From contig CP136066.1 of NCBI GenBank assembly GCA_032622095.1, positions 173,537,164 to 173,601,163 of the forward strand: a DNA stretch of 64,000 nt, read 5' to 3'. Positions 53,801 through 63,745 of this stretch are shown here, piece after piece. The notes beneath the pieces are model-generated. The model did not search any database. It saw only the letters and a program-made list of their open reading frames with translations, and was not told the origin of the DNA. Position 1 is the stretch's first letter; each line of letters starts with the position of its first letter. The translations under genes and the position numbers were made by a program. Origin of the DNA: Siphonodentalium dalli. Its lineage: Eukaryota; Mollusca; Scaphopoda; Gadilida; Siphonodentaliidae.

Positions 53801-56800
53801 TCTGATATAAAACTTATCAGCTACTATTGGAAGCTTTGTTTAATAACGTAACTCACCCATGTGAACGATAAAACCATAGACAATGTATCATGGTATTGCT
53901 AGAGACCATAAGGACACAACACATTTGTCTGATCACTCGTATTGACTTCGTTTGATCCAGTTTTCCTAATCTTGAATTTGATTTCAAAGGTGGGCTCTGG
54001 ATAAACTCACTTCATTCTAGAGACATTGATTTACACAGGCAGTTGCATGGCTTACAATTATTTCTATTCTCTTTAGAGCATTGGAGATATACATTTCTTT
54101 TCAAATTAACTCATAAATTTCCAGTGAAAAATTTATTGTATTTTACGAAAACAGCAATGTTTTGATTCAATGCATATGCACCAACGGACCTATTTTGATA
54201 CACTTAATCGTTGAGTGCGTAATCTTCTGCGCAGTGTGTTATTTCTTATATCCACGAAAAAAAAAACAGTTCCCATTCCAAAGTACCTTTTATTTGATAT
54301 TCTGTTTTATGAATTGTAAGATAAATTGGTTCTCAACACCCTGTCGGTTCATGAGAATGATATTCAAGTTTCGTTTCCTTCCCTGGATCGCAGAGAAGGT
54401 AGCTCAATTTCAATAAGGATCTGGGAAACGCACATGGTGGTGATAACCTATATGCGTCCTATTCCTATTTTATTCCACACCCATTGGCGTATATGTATTT
54501 AACTGAGTCCTAACTATTAAATATATATTATTGTATACCTCTAGTGAAATACAAGCCGGAACTATTTTTGTTGACGTTTTGTCCAAGAAAGATGAAGGCC
54601 ATTACGTCAACGGTCCACTTCGGGTGATGTGCCGATTGTTACTTGGTTATTCATCATGCTTAATTCACAATGAACATAGCTATAGTATCAATGAAGGTGA
54701 CAGTCATGGATTGAACTTATATGATACACCGGTGTAGAATAAATACAGAATACAAATTGTGTCATAATCTTGAATCTTTTTTCGAACTCGATGCTGATGG
54801 CGCGACTCATTCGATAAAATATTCTCGATTAAGATGCACGTTGTATTCTGTCTATGTACGGAAATTTAATATGAGATGTTACATGGATGATGTGAAACAT
54901 TAACACTTATAACTGTGAACTGTAATTTTTCAATTTTCGTTCCCATAATTATATGATTTTTTTTTACAGCAACACCTATAACAGATTACTATATCATTGC
55001 TGGAGTTGTTTATCAGGCTCCCGATTTATGTTCAGTCATCAACTCGAGATTGCTCAATACTGTTCATAATCTACAGTCTGCTTTTGAGGAAGCGTCATCG
55101 TATGCCAGGTACCATCCATCAAAAGGTTACTGGTGGGAGTTCAAAGGCCAGAAGGATAAAGGTCAGATTCATACACGTTTAACTCTTTTAGTGTCATGGC
55201 CAATCAATTCTCCCCTTAAATTATTATATTTGAATGAGCAAGGTGTTTATTATTATACACCCCATTACATAGTTATGGGGAAGCGGTAAGGATAGCCCTA
55301 TTGTACTGCAGGGGGGATATCCTTAGTACCACCTCTAGTTGTAATTGAAGCCTCTTCTAATTGGATTGATTGACACATTGAAATGGCTATCGACTCAGAT
55401 AAAATAGAAATATCGGTCCCGATTTTCATCCATCACAGGTTTCCATGACTGTCTCATATAAGTCACTGTGATCTAGCCACTTTGGCTATTAATATATTAA
55501 TTTTTCCATGATATTGTTTGGTATCTATAAGTCTGGATTACATGTCACATTTGACTTTTAACATTTGTTCAGTGGTAAAACGCCATTTAGATTTTGTATG
55601 CTGTTTTTTTGCAACTGGAGGTATGGGAACTGATTACATCTTTATTGCTTATTTCCCATAGACTGTTGTAGGACATGGGTCTATAAATGGTTAGATATTG
55701 ATACAATGCCCTTTGAAATATAATTTTATTTGTTTAACAGAGAAGAAAGAAGGTAAAGACACCAAGAAACAAGATGAACCAAGCTCCTTATTTCAGAGGC
55801 AAAGAGTAGATATGCTGCTCGCCGAGCTCAGTAAAAAATACCCTCCCAAGATTCCTCCACCCCCTCCTCAACCACAGAAAAAAGGTGAGTTGAAATTATC
55901 TGCTCCATATCTCAGGAGAATCAAATCTTGTCAACACAAAATGTGAAACAAAAAAGTTTTCAATTAATCCACTGATTCAGCAGCAATATTGTGCTTCATT
56001 AGTTTCAGGGAGAAAAAGACAATAAATATATGTACATTAACTTTGTGGCATCTTTTTATATCAAACTGCTTTAAAGATACATACTCTGAATTTAAACTCC
56101 TAAATTACTATTTCTTTGGCTTCGGGGGTAAAAAATATTTGATTCGAGTCGAGGAACCCACCCATCAAACTCAGAGTTATCAGATATAAATTTTTGAAAT
56201 CTGTTATTTTTCACCACCTGGAATATTTGGCGGCCTAGCAAATATATATATAACACGTTTCAGAAAATTTTGTACTAAAGTTGACAGTGCTTAGCTTTAT
56301 TTTTTGGTAATTAATCGATTCTGATAACTAAAGCGTCTTTTGAAGAAATGTTGTTGCTGGAATCTGATGATACCATCGAATCGGATTGTGTACCTATAAA
56401 CAAATATAGCTCACACCAACGAGAATAGTTTTGGCCACTGTGAGTAAATTAGTACTAGTTCAGCAAACCTGGACAGTACAATACCAATTTTGTGAATCTA
56501 GGTAATATATCAGTGCCCAAAACTGTAGGATAACGAGATCTCAATAGCCTTCCAAGATGCATCCTCCCCTTCTCAACTGCCGTCGGTGACCGAGAGGTAG
56601 CATACTGGTCTCTCGTGCTATCGGACCGGGGATCGCAACCTGGTCAGGGTATTGTGACAAAAATCAGAACTCGGTCAGATACCAAGTTTGTCAGGTTGAA
56701 AAGTCTCATTCGAGATCACTGAATAAAGATCTGAATGCAAAAATGCCGACTTCCCCCCATTACAACACTTGTCCAGGTATGTTGTCGTGGCTGACCCATG

Positions 56801-58679
56801 TACACACCTCGGTGTGTGCACGTTAAAGAACGCTACTGGAGTCACAACAGGCTTATAAAGTTACTCGGCCGTGGTAGCACCTGGACCTCCACATAATCCT
56901 CAGCACATTGAGGGCGATGGAGTATCAAGTAGATAGATAGATAGCCGTCATAGACATGCATCTCGATTTTGAATATGTAAATGTGAGAACAACCAGGTAT
57001 AATTAAGAGCTTATAGTTTAACAAGGGAAGCCTAACTGTCTTAGTAAAGTGTAGGTTGGTATAAATTGTCGTATGTTGCTTGTTAAAGGGGTACTGTACG
57101 CCATTTTCATTAAATTTCCGGTGACAACAACGATCTAATATCGATAATATATAGAAACATAAGTAATTTGAGTCGAAGATGTATTCTGTAAACGCTGAGG
57201 TTAATAGGCTATCTTAAAATTTAATAATTTAAAAGTTAATAATTTGATATAAATTGAATTTATGACTGGAGCCATAAAATGGCGTCAATTAAATTACGAA
57301 TTTCCGTAATCAAATAAATTAATTGAGGGATACTGGATTGTTAAACCGATCGCACACACGATTGCTTAAAATATTATGATGATACGGGGAGAACACTCAA
57401 GCCACCCACTGACTAGCGACGATACAATAACTTAAATGATTATATGGGACTAGTATGCCTATAATATAACTTTTATTTGATTCATTTGGTTGAAAACTGT
57501 ACAAAAATTGCTCGACAACGACAATTTGTATTTTTGCATTCCGGTAAATTTGTCATCCGTAACACTACTTCGTACTCAACAGACTTTCAAATAATGAAAA
57601 AAATATTACCTTATTCTCCGACTCGGAGACTATAGAAACCAACAACAACATTTGGCTTACAGTACCCCTTTAAGTATGATAACTTAGGTAATTAGGTATT
57701 TGGTGTACCAATACTTTTTGTATTAAAATATAGTGTAACTGATTTCGCTTGGGTTAACCCTTTACCCAACAAACCGGCCAAAACCGGCCAAATAAAGCTT
57801 CAACAGCCTAAAATATCTTCGGTCTGTCTCAATAGAACCATACAAATATGGATATCATTGGAACCGGCTCCTTGACCACATTGTGATAGTTACAGTTATG
57901 CCCTGTGCCAATGCATTCTCTTATATATGCGAGTCGACCATAGGTCGCCTCGCATATATAAGAGAATGCATTGGCCTAAAAAAATAATCTTTTTTTAACA
58001 CTTTTTACCATTTTTTCTTACATTCTTTAACAATTTTATAATTATTAATGTGTTAAGCCAATGCATTCTCTTATATATGCGAGGCGACCTATGGTCGACT
58101 CGCATATATAAGAGAATGCATTGGCACAGGGCCGTTCTGTTGGGTAAAGGGTTAAGCTCTTCAGGTGAATTGTCACTGGTACATGGCTACAGACATTACA
58201 CCCACACCATCCTCCAGCGATGTATGACTCACCTCTGAAACAAAAAGTCGAAGAATCGACACAGCCAGGTGAACCTAACACAAAAACGCAGTTTAGGAAT
58301 GACGACTAACCATTCCCACCCAGACATATGATAAACTTCCACACATGAAGGTCAATATCCCCCAACACAAATTAGGCAAATTATACAAAGCCACCATAAA
58401 TGAAGGAGAACACATCTGTGACCTGTCAACTACATATATACAGACCTTATATAGTTGTCTGTTTGTTCTTTATCTCTATTTGATTGCAAATTTATGCAGA
58501 TGAGGGAAGCCAATTTTTTTCTTCAAATTGAGTTATATTTTTTCATTTATTAAATTTCAGCAACTGAAGAGGTCAAAGATGACTCGACAACAGAAATTAA
58601 AACCATAAAAACAGAACCAAAACAAGAAAGAATTGTTGCCAAACCACCTCCTGATAAGAAACCAAAGCTAGCGAGCTGA
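35837..58679 (+). CDS. MED6: Mediator of RNA polymerase II transcription subunit 6 (6 exons, 242 aa)
   Basis: Joined exons: 35837-35861, 47076-47232, 52993-53084, 54970-55161, 55741-55884, 58561-58679. They sum to 729 nt in one frame, with GT..AG at every intron. MED6 is a head-module subunit of Mediator, the nuclear bridge between activators and RNA polymerase II. Family signatures are [10 protein letters not shown] (13-22), [13 protein letters not shown] (30-42), [10 protein letters not shown] after it, [11 protein letters not shown] in exon 3, [14 protein letters not shown] (97-110), [10 protein letters not shown] (138-147) and [12 protein letters not shown] (168-179). A proline run near 195-203 and a lysine-rich tail follow. 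Length is close to the vertebrate protein (about 246 aa). All exons after the first are certain; exon 1 is tiny and inferred from phase, Kozak-like context (AACAATG) and donor. Confidence 0.93.
36418..36492. repeat. Degenerate CCTCGGACTATTG tandem repeat
   Basis: Five or so imperfect copies of a GGACTATTGCCTC-like word; MED6 intron 1. Confidence 0.55.
36760..38338. mobile_element. Harbinger-like non-autonomous element with TAA duplication
   Basis: A 1579-bp element with inverted ends GGCCAAATAAAAAAGATAAT, continuing to ATGTTTCCG. It is flanked by TAA on both sides (36757-36759, 38339-38341), the 3-bp target size of PIF/Harbinger. No transposase ORF was seen. A family G foldback (37297-37629) is nested in it. 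It lies in MED6 intron 1. Confidence 0.65.
37297..37629. mobile_element. Family G foldback MITE nested in Harbinger-like element
   Basis: TAAAGGGGTACTGAATCTGC ... GGTACAGTACCCCTTTAA, with long central arms around ATGACTGGAGTCATAAATTC. Confidence 0.75.
38342..40458. other. MED6 intron 1, no gene recognised
   Basis: Overlapping minus-strand ORFs at 39114-39627 are not recognisable. C and G homopolymer runs lie at about 39799 and 39980 in a foldback-like pair of ATACAGG/CCC-rich words. Confidence 0.4.
40468..40890. mobile_element. Mutator-like foldback element, second family D copy
   Basis: A 423-bp relative of the 20.2-kb element, with TGATGGGGTCATTGTCACAA ends and the same AGCCAGCTTTT arm units. 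It is flanked by a perfect 9-bp duplication CTTAAGTGC (40459-40467 and 40891-40899). Confidence 0.78.
40900..41895. other. MED6 intron 1, no gene recognised
   Basis: Weakly repetitive GGTTCGATGGGTTC-like words at 40918-41010 and 41760-41860; otherwise nothing. Confidence 0.4.
41896..42284. mobile_element. piggyBac-like MITE, type B3, opposite orientation
   Basis: Same family as 31492 but inverted; both TTAA-flanked ends are present; MED6 intron 1. Confidence 0.88.
42478..42718. mobile_element. Family I element, short
   Basis: Right end CGGATTGAGTACCTTTAA and TGGGTTCCTCGACTGGAAT interior; MED6 intron 1. Confidence 0.6.
43225..46385. repeat. Tandem array, about 165-bp unit (family E), interrupted
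   Basis: Units contain CATGGCCGCCAGCAGCCATC, CATGACTAAATCCTTTGGCA and GACATGTAGATGGGAACGAG. Unit starts near 44134, 44299 and 44463 give periods of about 165 bp. It begins at an AGCTCAACTT...AAGCTTGAGCTATTGC end and finishes at AAGTTGAGCTACAGTGTCAT. A 976-bp element (44876-45851) splits it. Confidence 0.8.
44876..45851. mobile_element. Element with CAGGGTTTCCGCTA ends, hAT-like, inside tandem array
   Basis: A 976-bp insertion with a 14-bp perfect inverted terminus. Flanks CATTATG and AATTATG suggest a decayed target duplication. It interrupts the 165-bp tandem array between two matching array sequences. It contains a 69-aa ORF (45388-45597) with a Ser/Glu-rich start and an RKHRRRTWC stretch; function unknown. 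Confidence 0.65.
46660..46860. mobile_element. Family C fragment
   Basis: TTTCCAGAGAAGATGAGGCC and a terminal CTCATTCTGCAAATGTCAAA arm. Confidence 0.6.
47076..47232 (+). CDS. MED6: MED6 exon 2
   Basis: Acceptor TTTACAG|AGAGC, donor CTGAA|GTGAGT. It carries the most conserved N-terminal block of the family ([11 protein letters not shown] through [10 protein letters not shown]). Confidence 0.95.
47340..48042 (-). mobile_element. tRNA-derived SINE split by a piggyBac-like MITE
   Basis: Read on the minus strand, 48040-47950 carries an A-box-like TGGCTCAATCGG and a B-box-like GGTTCGAATCC. The element ends in a short tail (CAATCAATCAATC) at 47353-47340. A 399-bp B3 element at 47452-47850 sits in its middle at a TTAA. 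It lies in MED6 intron 2, just past exon 2. Confidence 0.7.
47452..47850. mobile_element. piggyBac-like MITE, type B3, inside a SINE
   Basis: A 399-bp copy with TTAA at both ends, splitting the SINE at 47340-48042. Confidence 0.9.
48047..48260. mobile_element. Family A MITE, rearranged
   Basis: The left end occurs twice (48047 and near 48116), with the left arm truncated and the right arm intact. It abuts the SINE head. Confidence 0.78.
48290..48800 (-). repeat. Interspersed repeat K2, uninterrupted copy
   Basis: The minus strand aligns with 27880-28760 over most of its length and lacks the hAT-like MITE. Confidence 0.7.
49300..50240. repeat. Interspersed element with TTGTCCGGATGATAACTTTA units (family F)
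   Basis: Starts near a TACGCCCTTTTGAAAAAAAG end with a GTCCGTCCGGGCGGGCGGAC stretch, then three or more units with GGATGATAACTTTA and AGTTATGCCCC. It ends near AGAGAGGGTGTATATTGCAC. A related copy is at about 62190-62840. Confidence 0.65.
50339..50782. mobile_element. Family I element
   Basis: TAATGGTACTCAATCCGATC ... CAGATTGAGTACCTTTAA, with interior GAGTGGGTTCCTCGACTCAA and a C homopolymer run at about 50716. Confidence 0.65.
50827..50935. mobile_element. Family A MITE left half, joined to family G
   Basis: The left arm stops abruptly at GAAAGCTCTTGG and continues as a family G arm (GGTACTGTAAATCCGACC). Confidence 0.78.
50936..51150. mobile_element. Family G arm fragment
   Basis: Left arm with GACCATTTATGGGACCATCT and central TGACTCTAGTCATAAA. 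The right end is lost; fused to a family A half. Confidence 0.65.
51151..51735. other. MED6 intron 2, nothing recognised
   Basis: Flanks the 3' side of the hAT fragment. No inverted end matching the other side was found. Confidence 0.4.
51736..52851 (-). pseudogene. hAT-type transposase C-terminal fragment (ZMYM1/52-kDa repressor-like), 371 aa open
   Basis: An uninterrupted minus-strand ORF lies inside MED6 intron 2. It begins at a segment with [17 protein letters not shown], typical of the hAT catalytic core flank seen in ZMYM1-like and P52rIPK-like proteins. It ends with [18 protein letters not shown] and [13 protein letters not shown], the hAT C-terminal dimerisation motif. Full relatives are usually 600-800 residues, so the N-terminal half (zinc finger, first catalytic Asp) is missing. 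On that side the frame runs into a family H repeat (52852-52948). No terminal inverted repeats were recognised. The open frame suggests a recent insertion. Confidence 0.75.
52993..53084 (+). CDS. MED6: MED6 exon 3
   Basis: Acceptor CTCCACAG|CAACA, donor CAAG|GTGAGT. It encodes [15 protein letters not shown] and [10 protein letters not shown], conserved in MED6. Confidence 0.95.
53228..53605. mobile_element. Family C MITE
   Basis: AACAAGCCTGGATTAAGTAT left end and both GAATGAGG...GGGTGAATTT blocks; MED6 intron 3. Confidence 0.68.
53606..54969. other. MED6 intron 3, nothing recognised
   Basis: Short plus-strand ORFs only; no repeat match within the window. Confidence 0.4.
54970..55161 (+). 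CDS. MED6: MED6 exon 4
   Basis: Acceptor TTTTACAG|CAACA, donor AAAG|GTCAGA. It encodes the [16 protein letters not shown] to [11 protein letters not shown] block. Confidence 0.95.
55741..55884 (+). CDS. MED6: MED6 exon 5
   Basis: Acceptor TTTAACAG|AGAAG, donor AAAG|GTGAGT. It encodes [18 protein letters not shown] followed by a lysine and proline-rich segment. Confidence 0.94.
56072..56398. mobile_element. Family I element
   Basis: TTAAAGATACATACTCTGAA ... CGGATTGTGTACCTATAAA, with GAGTCGAGGAACCCACCCAT; MED6 intron 5. Confidence 0.6.
56579..56944 (+). mobile_element. tRNA-derived SINE with (GATA)n tail
   Basis: The head has a tRNA-like stretch (GAGAGGTAGCATACTGG, then GGGGATCGCAACC). The body includes a core-like CACCTCGGTGTGTGCACG followed by TTAAAGAAC, and the 3' end is a GATA microsatellite. 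It lies in MED6 intron 5. Confidence 0.65.
57083..57673. mobile_element. TTAAAGGGGTACTGTA-ended element (family G relative)
   Basis: A 591-bp element, TTAAAGGGGTACTGTACGCC ... TTACAGTACCCCTTTAA. The interior differs from other G copies apart from a central GACTGGAGCCATAAA. Confidence 0.7.
57754..58155. mobile_element. piggyBac-like MITE, type B3, two hairpins
   Basis: A 402-bp copy with TTAA ends in MED6 intron 5; nearly identical to the 47452 copy. Confidence 0.9.
58178..58450 (+). repeat. Interspersed repeat K, second copy
   Basis: Same words as 8398-8740 in the same orientation; directly after the B3 element at 57754. Confidence 0.65.
58561..58679 (+). CDS. MED6: MED6 exon 6 (stop)
   Basis: Acceptor AATTTCAG|CAACT. 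It encodes a low-complexity Glu/Lys tail ending PDKKPKLAS and TGA. The basic end resembles the KRMRLQ-type tail of the vertebrate protein. I see no AATAAA in the 600 bp after the stop; an ATTAAA lies near 59648. Confidence 0.88.
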
Positions 58680-58914
58680 TGAACTTAATAAGTGAAGAGA
58701 TTCTGTCATGGTGCTACTCCGACATGCAATGATTTTGTAACGCTCTGTTGTCCTGGTGTTGTAATATGAGGTGAACTGACTCCTGGTCACATTTTAAAGG
58801 AATTTTTAAATGGCATATGAATCATGAGTCAAAATAGAGAAGCCGAAGGCAACAGTCACTTGCACATTGTGAATGATTTGCTATCAATGATATGTCAGTG
58901 CAGTGTTCAAGTCT

Positions 58915-59285
58915 TAAACCCCAGAAGGTGAAGTTATTGACGCTACCCCACACAGGGGGCTAGCATCACTAAATTCATCCTCTGGGAACCTCATTCTGCT
59001 TAGGCCTCAACTTCTAGGGGAGACCAAGGGTTAGATTGAAGTTCCCCTGGCCCAGTTGATGATGTTCACCCAGTTGTCTCCTTGTTTATGTATTTTATCT
59101 TCTGCAAATTAGGGGATATAGAAACTGACCAGAAGGGAAAAGTAACTAAAAACAATGTTAATTTGAGACTATAGATACTTGCCAGAAGACGAGGCCTAAG
59201 CAGAATGAGGTCCCCAGAGGGTGAGTTTGGTGATTCTAGCCTACTGTGTCTGCAAATGTCAAACACACTAATTCAAGGCTTGGCA
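58915..59285. mobile_element. Family C MITE just downstream of MED6
   Basis: Starts about 236 bp after the MED6 stop and ends ACACACTAATTCAAGGCTTG. It may lie in the MED6 3' UTR. Confidence 0.68.
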
Positions 59286-59843
59286 ATATTCTAAATTACT
59301 TTTGCAGACCGAGATCTAACTAGAATATTCAGAAATCAGGATAACATCATTGTGCCGAGTCAATTATCTTTGCCTTAGGCCAAAACAAAAAACTTCTTTG
59401 TTTCTGATAACATTGGATAATTTTCCAGACAGGCAGGCAGGGATTTTATTTTTTACAATTATTTTTTTAAAACCTTTCTGCCATAATTGATATAACCATG
59501 GAATATGGTAGATCAATGCGTATTGAAAATGAGCCAAGCATTGGATAAAAACATGCTGTCCCTTGAATTAATGCACTCTGCAGTAAGATCTACCAACGTT
59601 GAGCTTAATAACCAACTTATTTTTGCTTTTGGGATTGAGAAAAACGATTAAATATTCACATTGACACTCTAACAGGTAACAGGTAACTATAGACTAGCCT
59701 TCTGGAGAAAATTGGAAGAAAAAAAAATTTGAGGCCGGCAAGAAAATCTCAGCCAGGCAGGGTATTGGACAAAGAGGTTTTTTTTTTGGCCTTTGTCCAA
59801 ACTGATTTGCACAGTTGTAACCTGGATTATTTGTTTACCTGTA
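59286..59843. other. Downstream of MED6, nothing recognised
   Basis: Contains a possible ATTAAA near 59648 but nothing coding. Confidence 0.35.
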
Positions 59844-60010
59844 TTAACCCCTTCATGACTGGAGCTGCGCTGGTGCAGCATTAAAGATCCTGAGCCAGTG
59901 GATTCTCTTATATATGCGAATCTTCCATAGAGAGCCTCGCATATATAAGAAAATGCATTTGCACAGGATTTTCACAAAATTTCAGGAAGCTCCTGTCATG
60001 GAAGGGTTAA
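59844..60010. mobile_element. piggyBac-like MITE, type B1, one hairpin
   Basis: TTAACCCCTTCATGACTGGA ... ATGGAAGGGTTAA with a single hairpin; downstream of MED6. Confidence 0.78.
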
Positions 60011-60198
60011 TGGGTATTTTTTCCATATCAATCAGTATCAATATACATTGTCACCTTCCATTGTAAATCATCATGTCGTCTCATGAATAAAACTTCTTAT
60101 ACTCAAATAAGTTTTCCAAGTTGTAAGTTTCTGATGCCCCAAACACATGAAGAAATGATCAGCATTTCCAGTTCCATATTCTGAGTGGCACCAAGTAA

Positions 60199-60417
60199 TA
60201 GAGTAATGCCCAAAGTATATGACCCTTAACCACAGCAGAATTATGAGAAATTGTTCAGGATTTAGTTGGAAATATGGCTTATTGCCATTCATCGGAAAGC
60301 TCTCACCGAGAGCTTTCTGGTGAATGGCAGCATGCCATAATTCCAACTAAATCCTGAAAAATTTCCCATAATTCTGCTGTGGTTTTATAGGGGTCGATTA
60401 TTTAGGACATTACTGTA
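60199..60417. mobile_element. Family A MITE, diverged
   Basis: Foldback with a degraded left end (GAGTAATGCCCAAAG) and a good right end, downstream of MED6. Confidence 0.8.
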
Positions 60418-60799
60418 TGACAGGATAATGTCAGGATTGATACACTTCGATCGTAATCATAATAAAATTTAAGGACCAGGACTTTTCAAGGATTTCAATC
60501 GGAAACAGAATGTCTGGTAAAGATATATTGCCTTATCTTAACAGAAAACTATTTAAAAACTTCATGCACTGCTTTCACATTTTTTAAATAAAAAACTATG
60601 TAGTACCGTAAACCATAACTCTAAATTTTCTTTCCATGGTCTACAGTTGCAATTTATATGCGATCGCTGACAAATTAAGCGAAAGGATCTCAAATTTATC
60701 AAAAATTAGAATAAACAAAACACGTATTTTCAGTGTTATGTCAACAAATTTGTTCAGAAATCTCTCTTACCAAATTATGTATACATAAATGTGGGGTTT

Positions 60800-61271
60800 A
60801 AAGGCCCACTTAATTTTCGAGTCGCCGATTAGTTTTGTTATAGTGACATGATATACGGTTTTAATAACAATCTATGCCATAAAATATTATTAAAATACTA
60901 TAATTCATTACTATTGGAAACATCTGTCTCAGAAGATGCCCACAGAGAAATAGAAAACTGCTGAATCATAGAATGACTTCCCACCCCCCTTTTGATCAAA
61001 GAATGCAACAGAATTCAAACTTTTTCAATGGAAGGGGAAGAACTCTATAATATATAGAGTTATTCCCCCTGCATTGAAAAAAATACTGCTTTTTACTGCA
61101 ATCGAGATGACAAAACGCGTTGGCAACTCAACAAAGACAACATGTCCTTAGTTTATTACACCGTATAAGTTGATAACACGATGTTTTGGAGCTTCCTCTT
61201 TCAAATGGTATATAATATGGCATATATTTTATATAATGTGATCTGGGGGTTCAAAAATTAAGTGGGCCTTT
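60800..61271. mobile_element. Foldback element with AAAGGCCCACTTAATTTT ends
   Basis: An 18-bp perfect inverted terminus, with a central palindrome around ACTCTATAATATATAGAGTT. Confidence 0.65.
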
Positions 61272-61402
61272 GAACCTCCCATTGCTCTATATTATTCAAG
61301 CACTTTTGAAGGACCCTATTGTAAATGAACCCTGATATGAGCTGTGGAAAGACCATTGTTTCTAATAACTTTTATTTAAAGATGGTCCATATCTTACTAT
61401 GT

Positions 61403-62071
61403 GCCACCGCAGATGCTGCGATTAAAATCGTAAGTGGGGAAAATCGCAGGTGGAGAAAAGTGACTTGCCCGCAGAAGCTACGGTGATGCGATGTATGCAG
61501 CTACGATTTTATCCACGTGATCGATCACATGATAGCAAAATATTATAGCACATTCTCTGCATTATGCCATTATATTCATATACATGGCATGTATCTCAAT
61601 TTTCTGAACTAACAAGTTGAACTTGGAAAGTTCAAGTGAAATTGAAGAATTTTTTATTTTGACATTTTTGTACCTGTCAACTCCACAGCTGCCCCAATTT
61701 AAACAATTGCGGCAGCCCTCTTCTCCTTGTCTGCATATTAGATGGCTGATATGTGGTATAGGCCTGCACTCCCTGCCGTGCCACATCTCCACCAATGTGG
61801 CCTCGTTTTTGTAAGTCCAAGAAGTTTGTGAACTTTGCCCCATTTTTGAATTTTTTATTTTCCTGGTATTTACCACATGACCAGTGCGACCATGGTCAAG
61901 TGACAGCTACAATCGTGAGCGTTGCCAAGGTCATGCCACGATTATCCTGGTAAAAATCAAACATTGCTTGATCGCTATGATTTGGCTGCGACATTGTCGT
62001 GGGCATGCGCAGTGGATGCTCCACCTGCGATTTTCCCCACTTACGATTTTAATCGCAGCGTCTGCGGTGGC
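61403..62071. mobile_element. Foldback element with GCCACCGCAGA ends
   Basis: A 669-bp element with about 53-bp inverted ends (GCGATTAAAATCGTAAGTGG within both), and imperfect continuation inward. No clear target duplication. The ORFs on both strands are incidental. Confidence 0.68.
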
Positions 62072-62189
62072 TCTAACAAGTTCTATATATTTTCTGGGGT
62101 ATAAAATAAATATTAATCAAAGGCATCTGTCCAGAAACACTTCTATTAATTAATATTGATTTGATTTAAATTTTTCTGATATAATGAGC

Positions 62190-62840
62190 AGAGTCTGTCC
62201 GTCGGCATGTCCATCCAAAACGTTTCTTGTCCAGATGATAAGTTGAATAATATTCAACAAAATTTGATGAAACTTGGCATGTGGCATTCATATCAGAAAG
62301 TTCTGATCAGGGGTTAACTCTGTCAAGACTCTATGCATAACTCCATGAAAATCCAAATTCGAACTTAGCTGGTATTTTCATCTGATAAATTGACATACAG
62401 ATGGAATCTGATCAAGTTATGACCCTTTTTCGACTTCGAATTTGTTGATTAAATTTTTGTCGACTTAGAATTTGGTGATTATTATTATTATTATGATTAT
62501 CCGATAGCTTTAAAATAAAGTATGTGCATCAATCTGATGAAAATACAGGCCAAGTTTGAATTTGGTTTCTCTCTGACCATTTCGGATGGAGTTATGCCTC
62601 TTTTTCTACATGGAATTTGCTGATTATTTTTTTGTCTTGATGTTAACTTGAATAAGAAGTATTTGACCGAATTTTATGAAACTTGGTATGTGGCCTTCAT
62701 ATGAGAAAGTCCTGATCAAGTCGAATTTGGATCTTATCTGACCATTTCTGCGAGAGTTATGCCCTTTATTGACATAAATTTGCTAATTATTTTGTTGTCC
62801 GGATTATAACTCAAGTTGTGATTATCCGTTTGCTTTCAAA
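62190..62840. repeat. Family F element, diverged
   Basis: TCTGTCCGTCGGCATGTCCA then repeated GATGAAACTTGGCATGTGGC and GAGTTATGCC units. Confidence 0.6.
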
Positions 62841-63289
62841 TTTAGTAGTGGATTGGCACATAACTTGAAAAATACTCAACGTATCTGGAAAATGTTTTTT
62901 GTTCTGTAAATAGAATTGTGGACTCTACAAAATGGATATACAAATGTAAGGCATTGCAAAATAAAGTTTTTTATAAACATTCATGAAAAGCCATAAATTG
63001 AGTATTTTACCAAATTTTGACCAATTTATTTCCCAAAATTCATCAATTTCGCCTTTGATTCTTTTTGATTTGTAGTATGTTGTTTGTGATGGGTTAATGT
63101 ACCTATTCCCACTGAGAAACTTTGTGTTGCAATTAGTTTGAGGTGAAACCATAAATGCACTGGACCGATGTCACACTAATGCTGTCACACCCACACACAT
63201 TTTCATGCATGAAACAACAAACAAAGATTGTCACCCAGTTGGAGTATGTTTCTTACACCTACTCAAATTATCTCATATTACTGACAATT

Positions 63290-63745
63290 CTTCTTAGAAA
63301 ACCCAGTATACAAGGGTACATTGGGAAGAAAAAAAAGTACACAATGTAATAGTAATGAACTGATAGGTAAAGTTACCAGAAGTAACCATTTGTACCCATG
63401 GGCCTGAAATTAGTTCGGGGAATATGTTTTCAAATGTGTACCCAATGTACCCTTGAATTTCTAAGAATAAAAAAAATAAAAGTACCCAATGAAACAATCA
63501 ATATTAACCTGTAAGTAACCATGTGTACCCTGTGTACTAATGGGCCTGAAATTAGCTGTAACAATAAATATTAACCTGTAAGTAACCATGTATACCCTGT
63601 GTACTAATGGGCCTGAAATTAGCTGTAACAATAAATATTAACCTGTAAGTAACCATGTGTACCCTGTGTACTAATGGGCCTGAAATTAGCTCAGAGAACA
63701 TGTTTTCTATTTTTTACCCAATGTACCATTCGATTTCTAAGAAAA
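63290..63745. repeat. Family J tandem satellite, inverted, with exact 67-bp units
   Basis: TAAGTAACCATGTGTACCCT, ACTAATGGGCCTGAAATTAG and TAACAATAAATATTAACC repeat at 67-bp spacing about three times between 63510 and 63690. Confidence 0.78.

Noticed and set aside
56579-56660. Functional tRNA gene
   Set aside because: A- and B-box-like words are present but no cloverleaf closes, and the sequence continues into a SINE body with a GATA tail.
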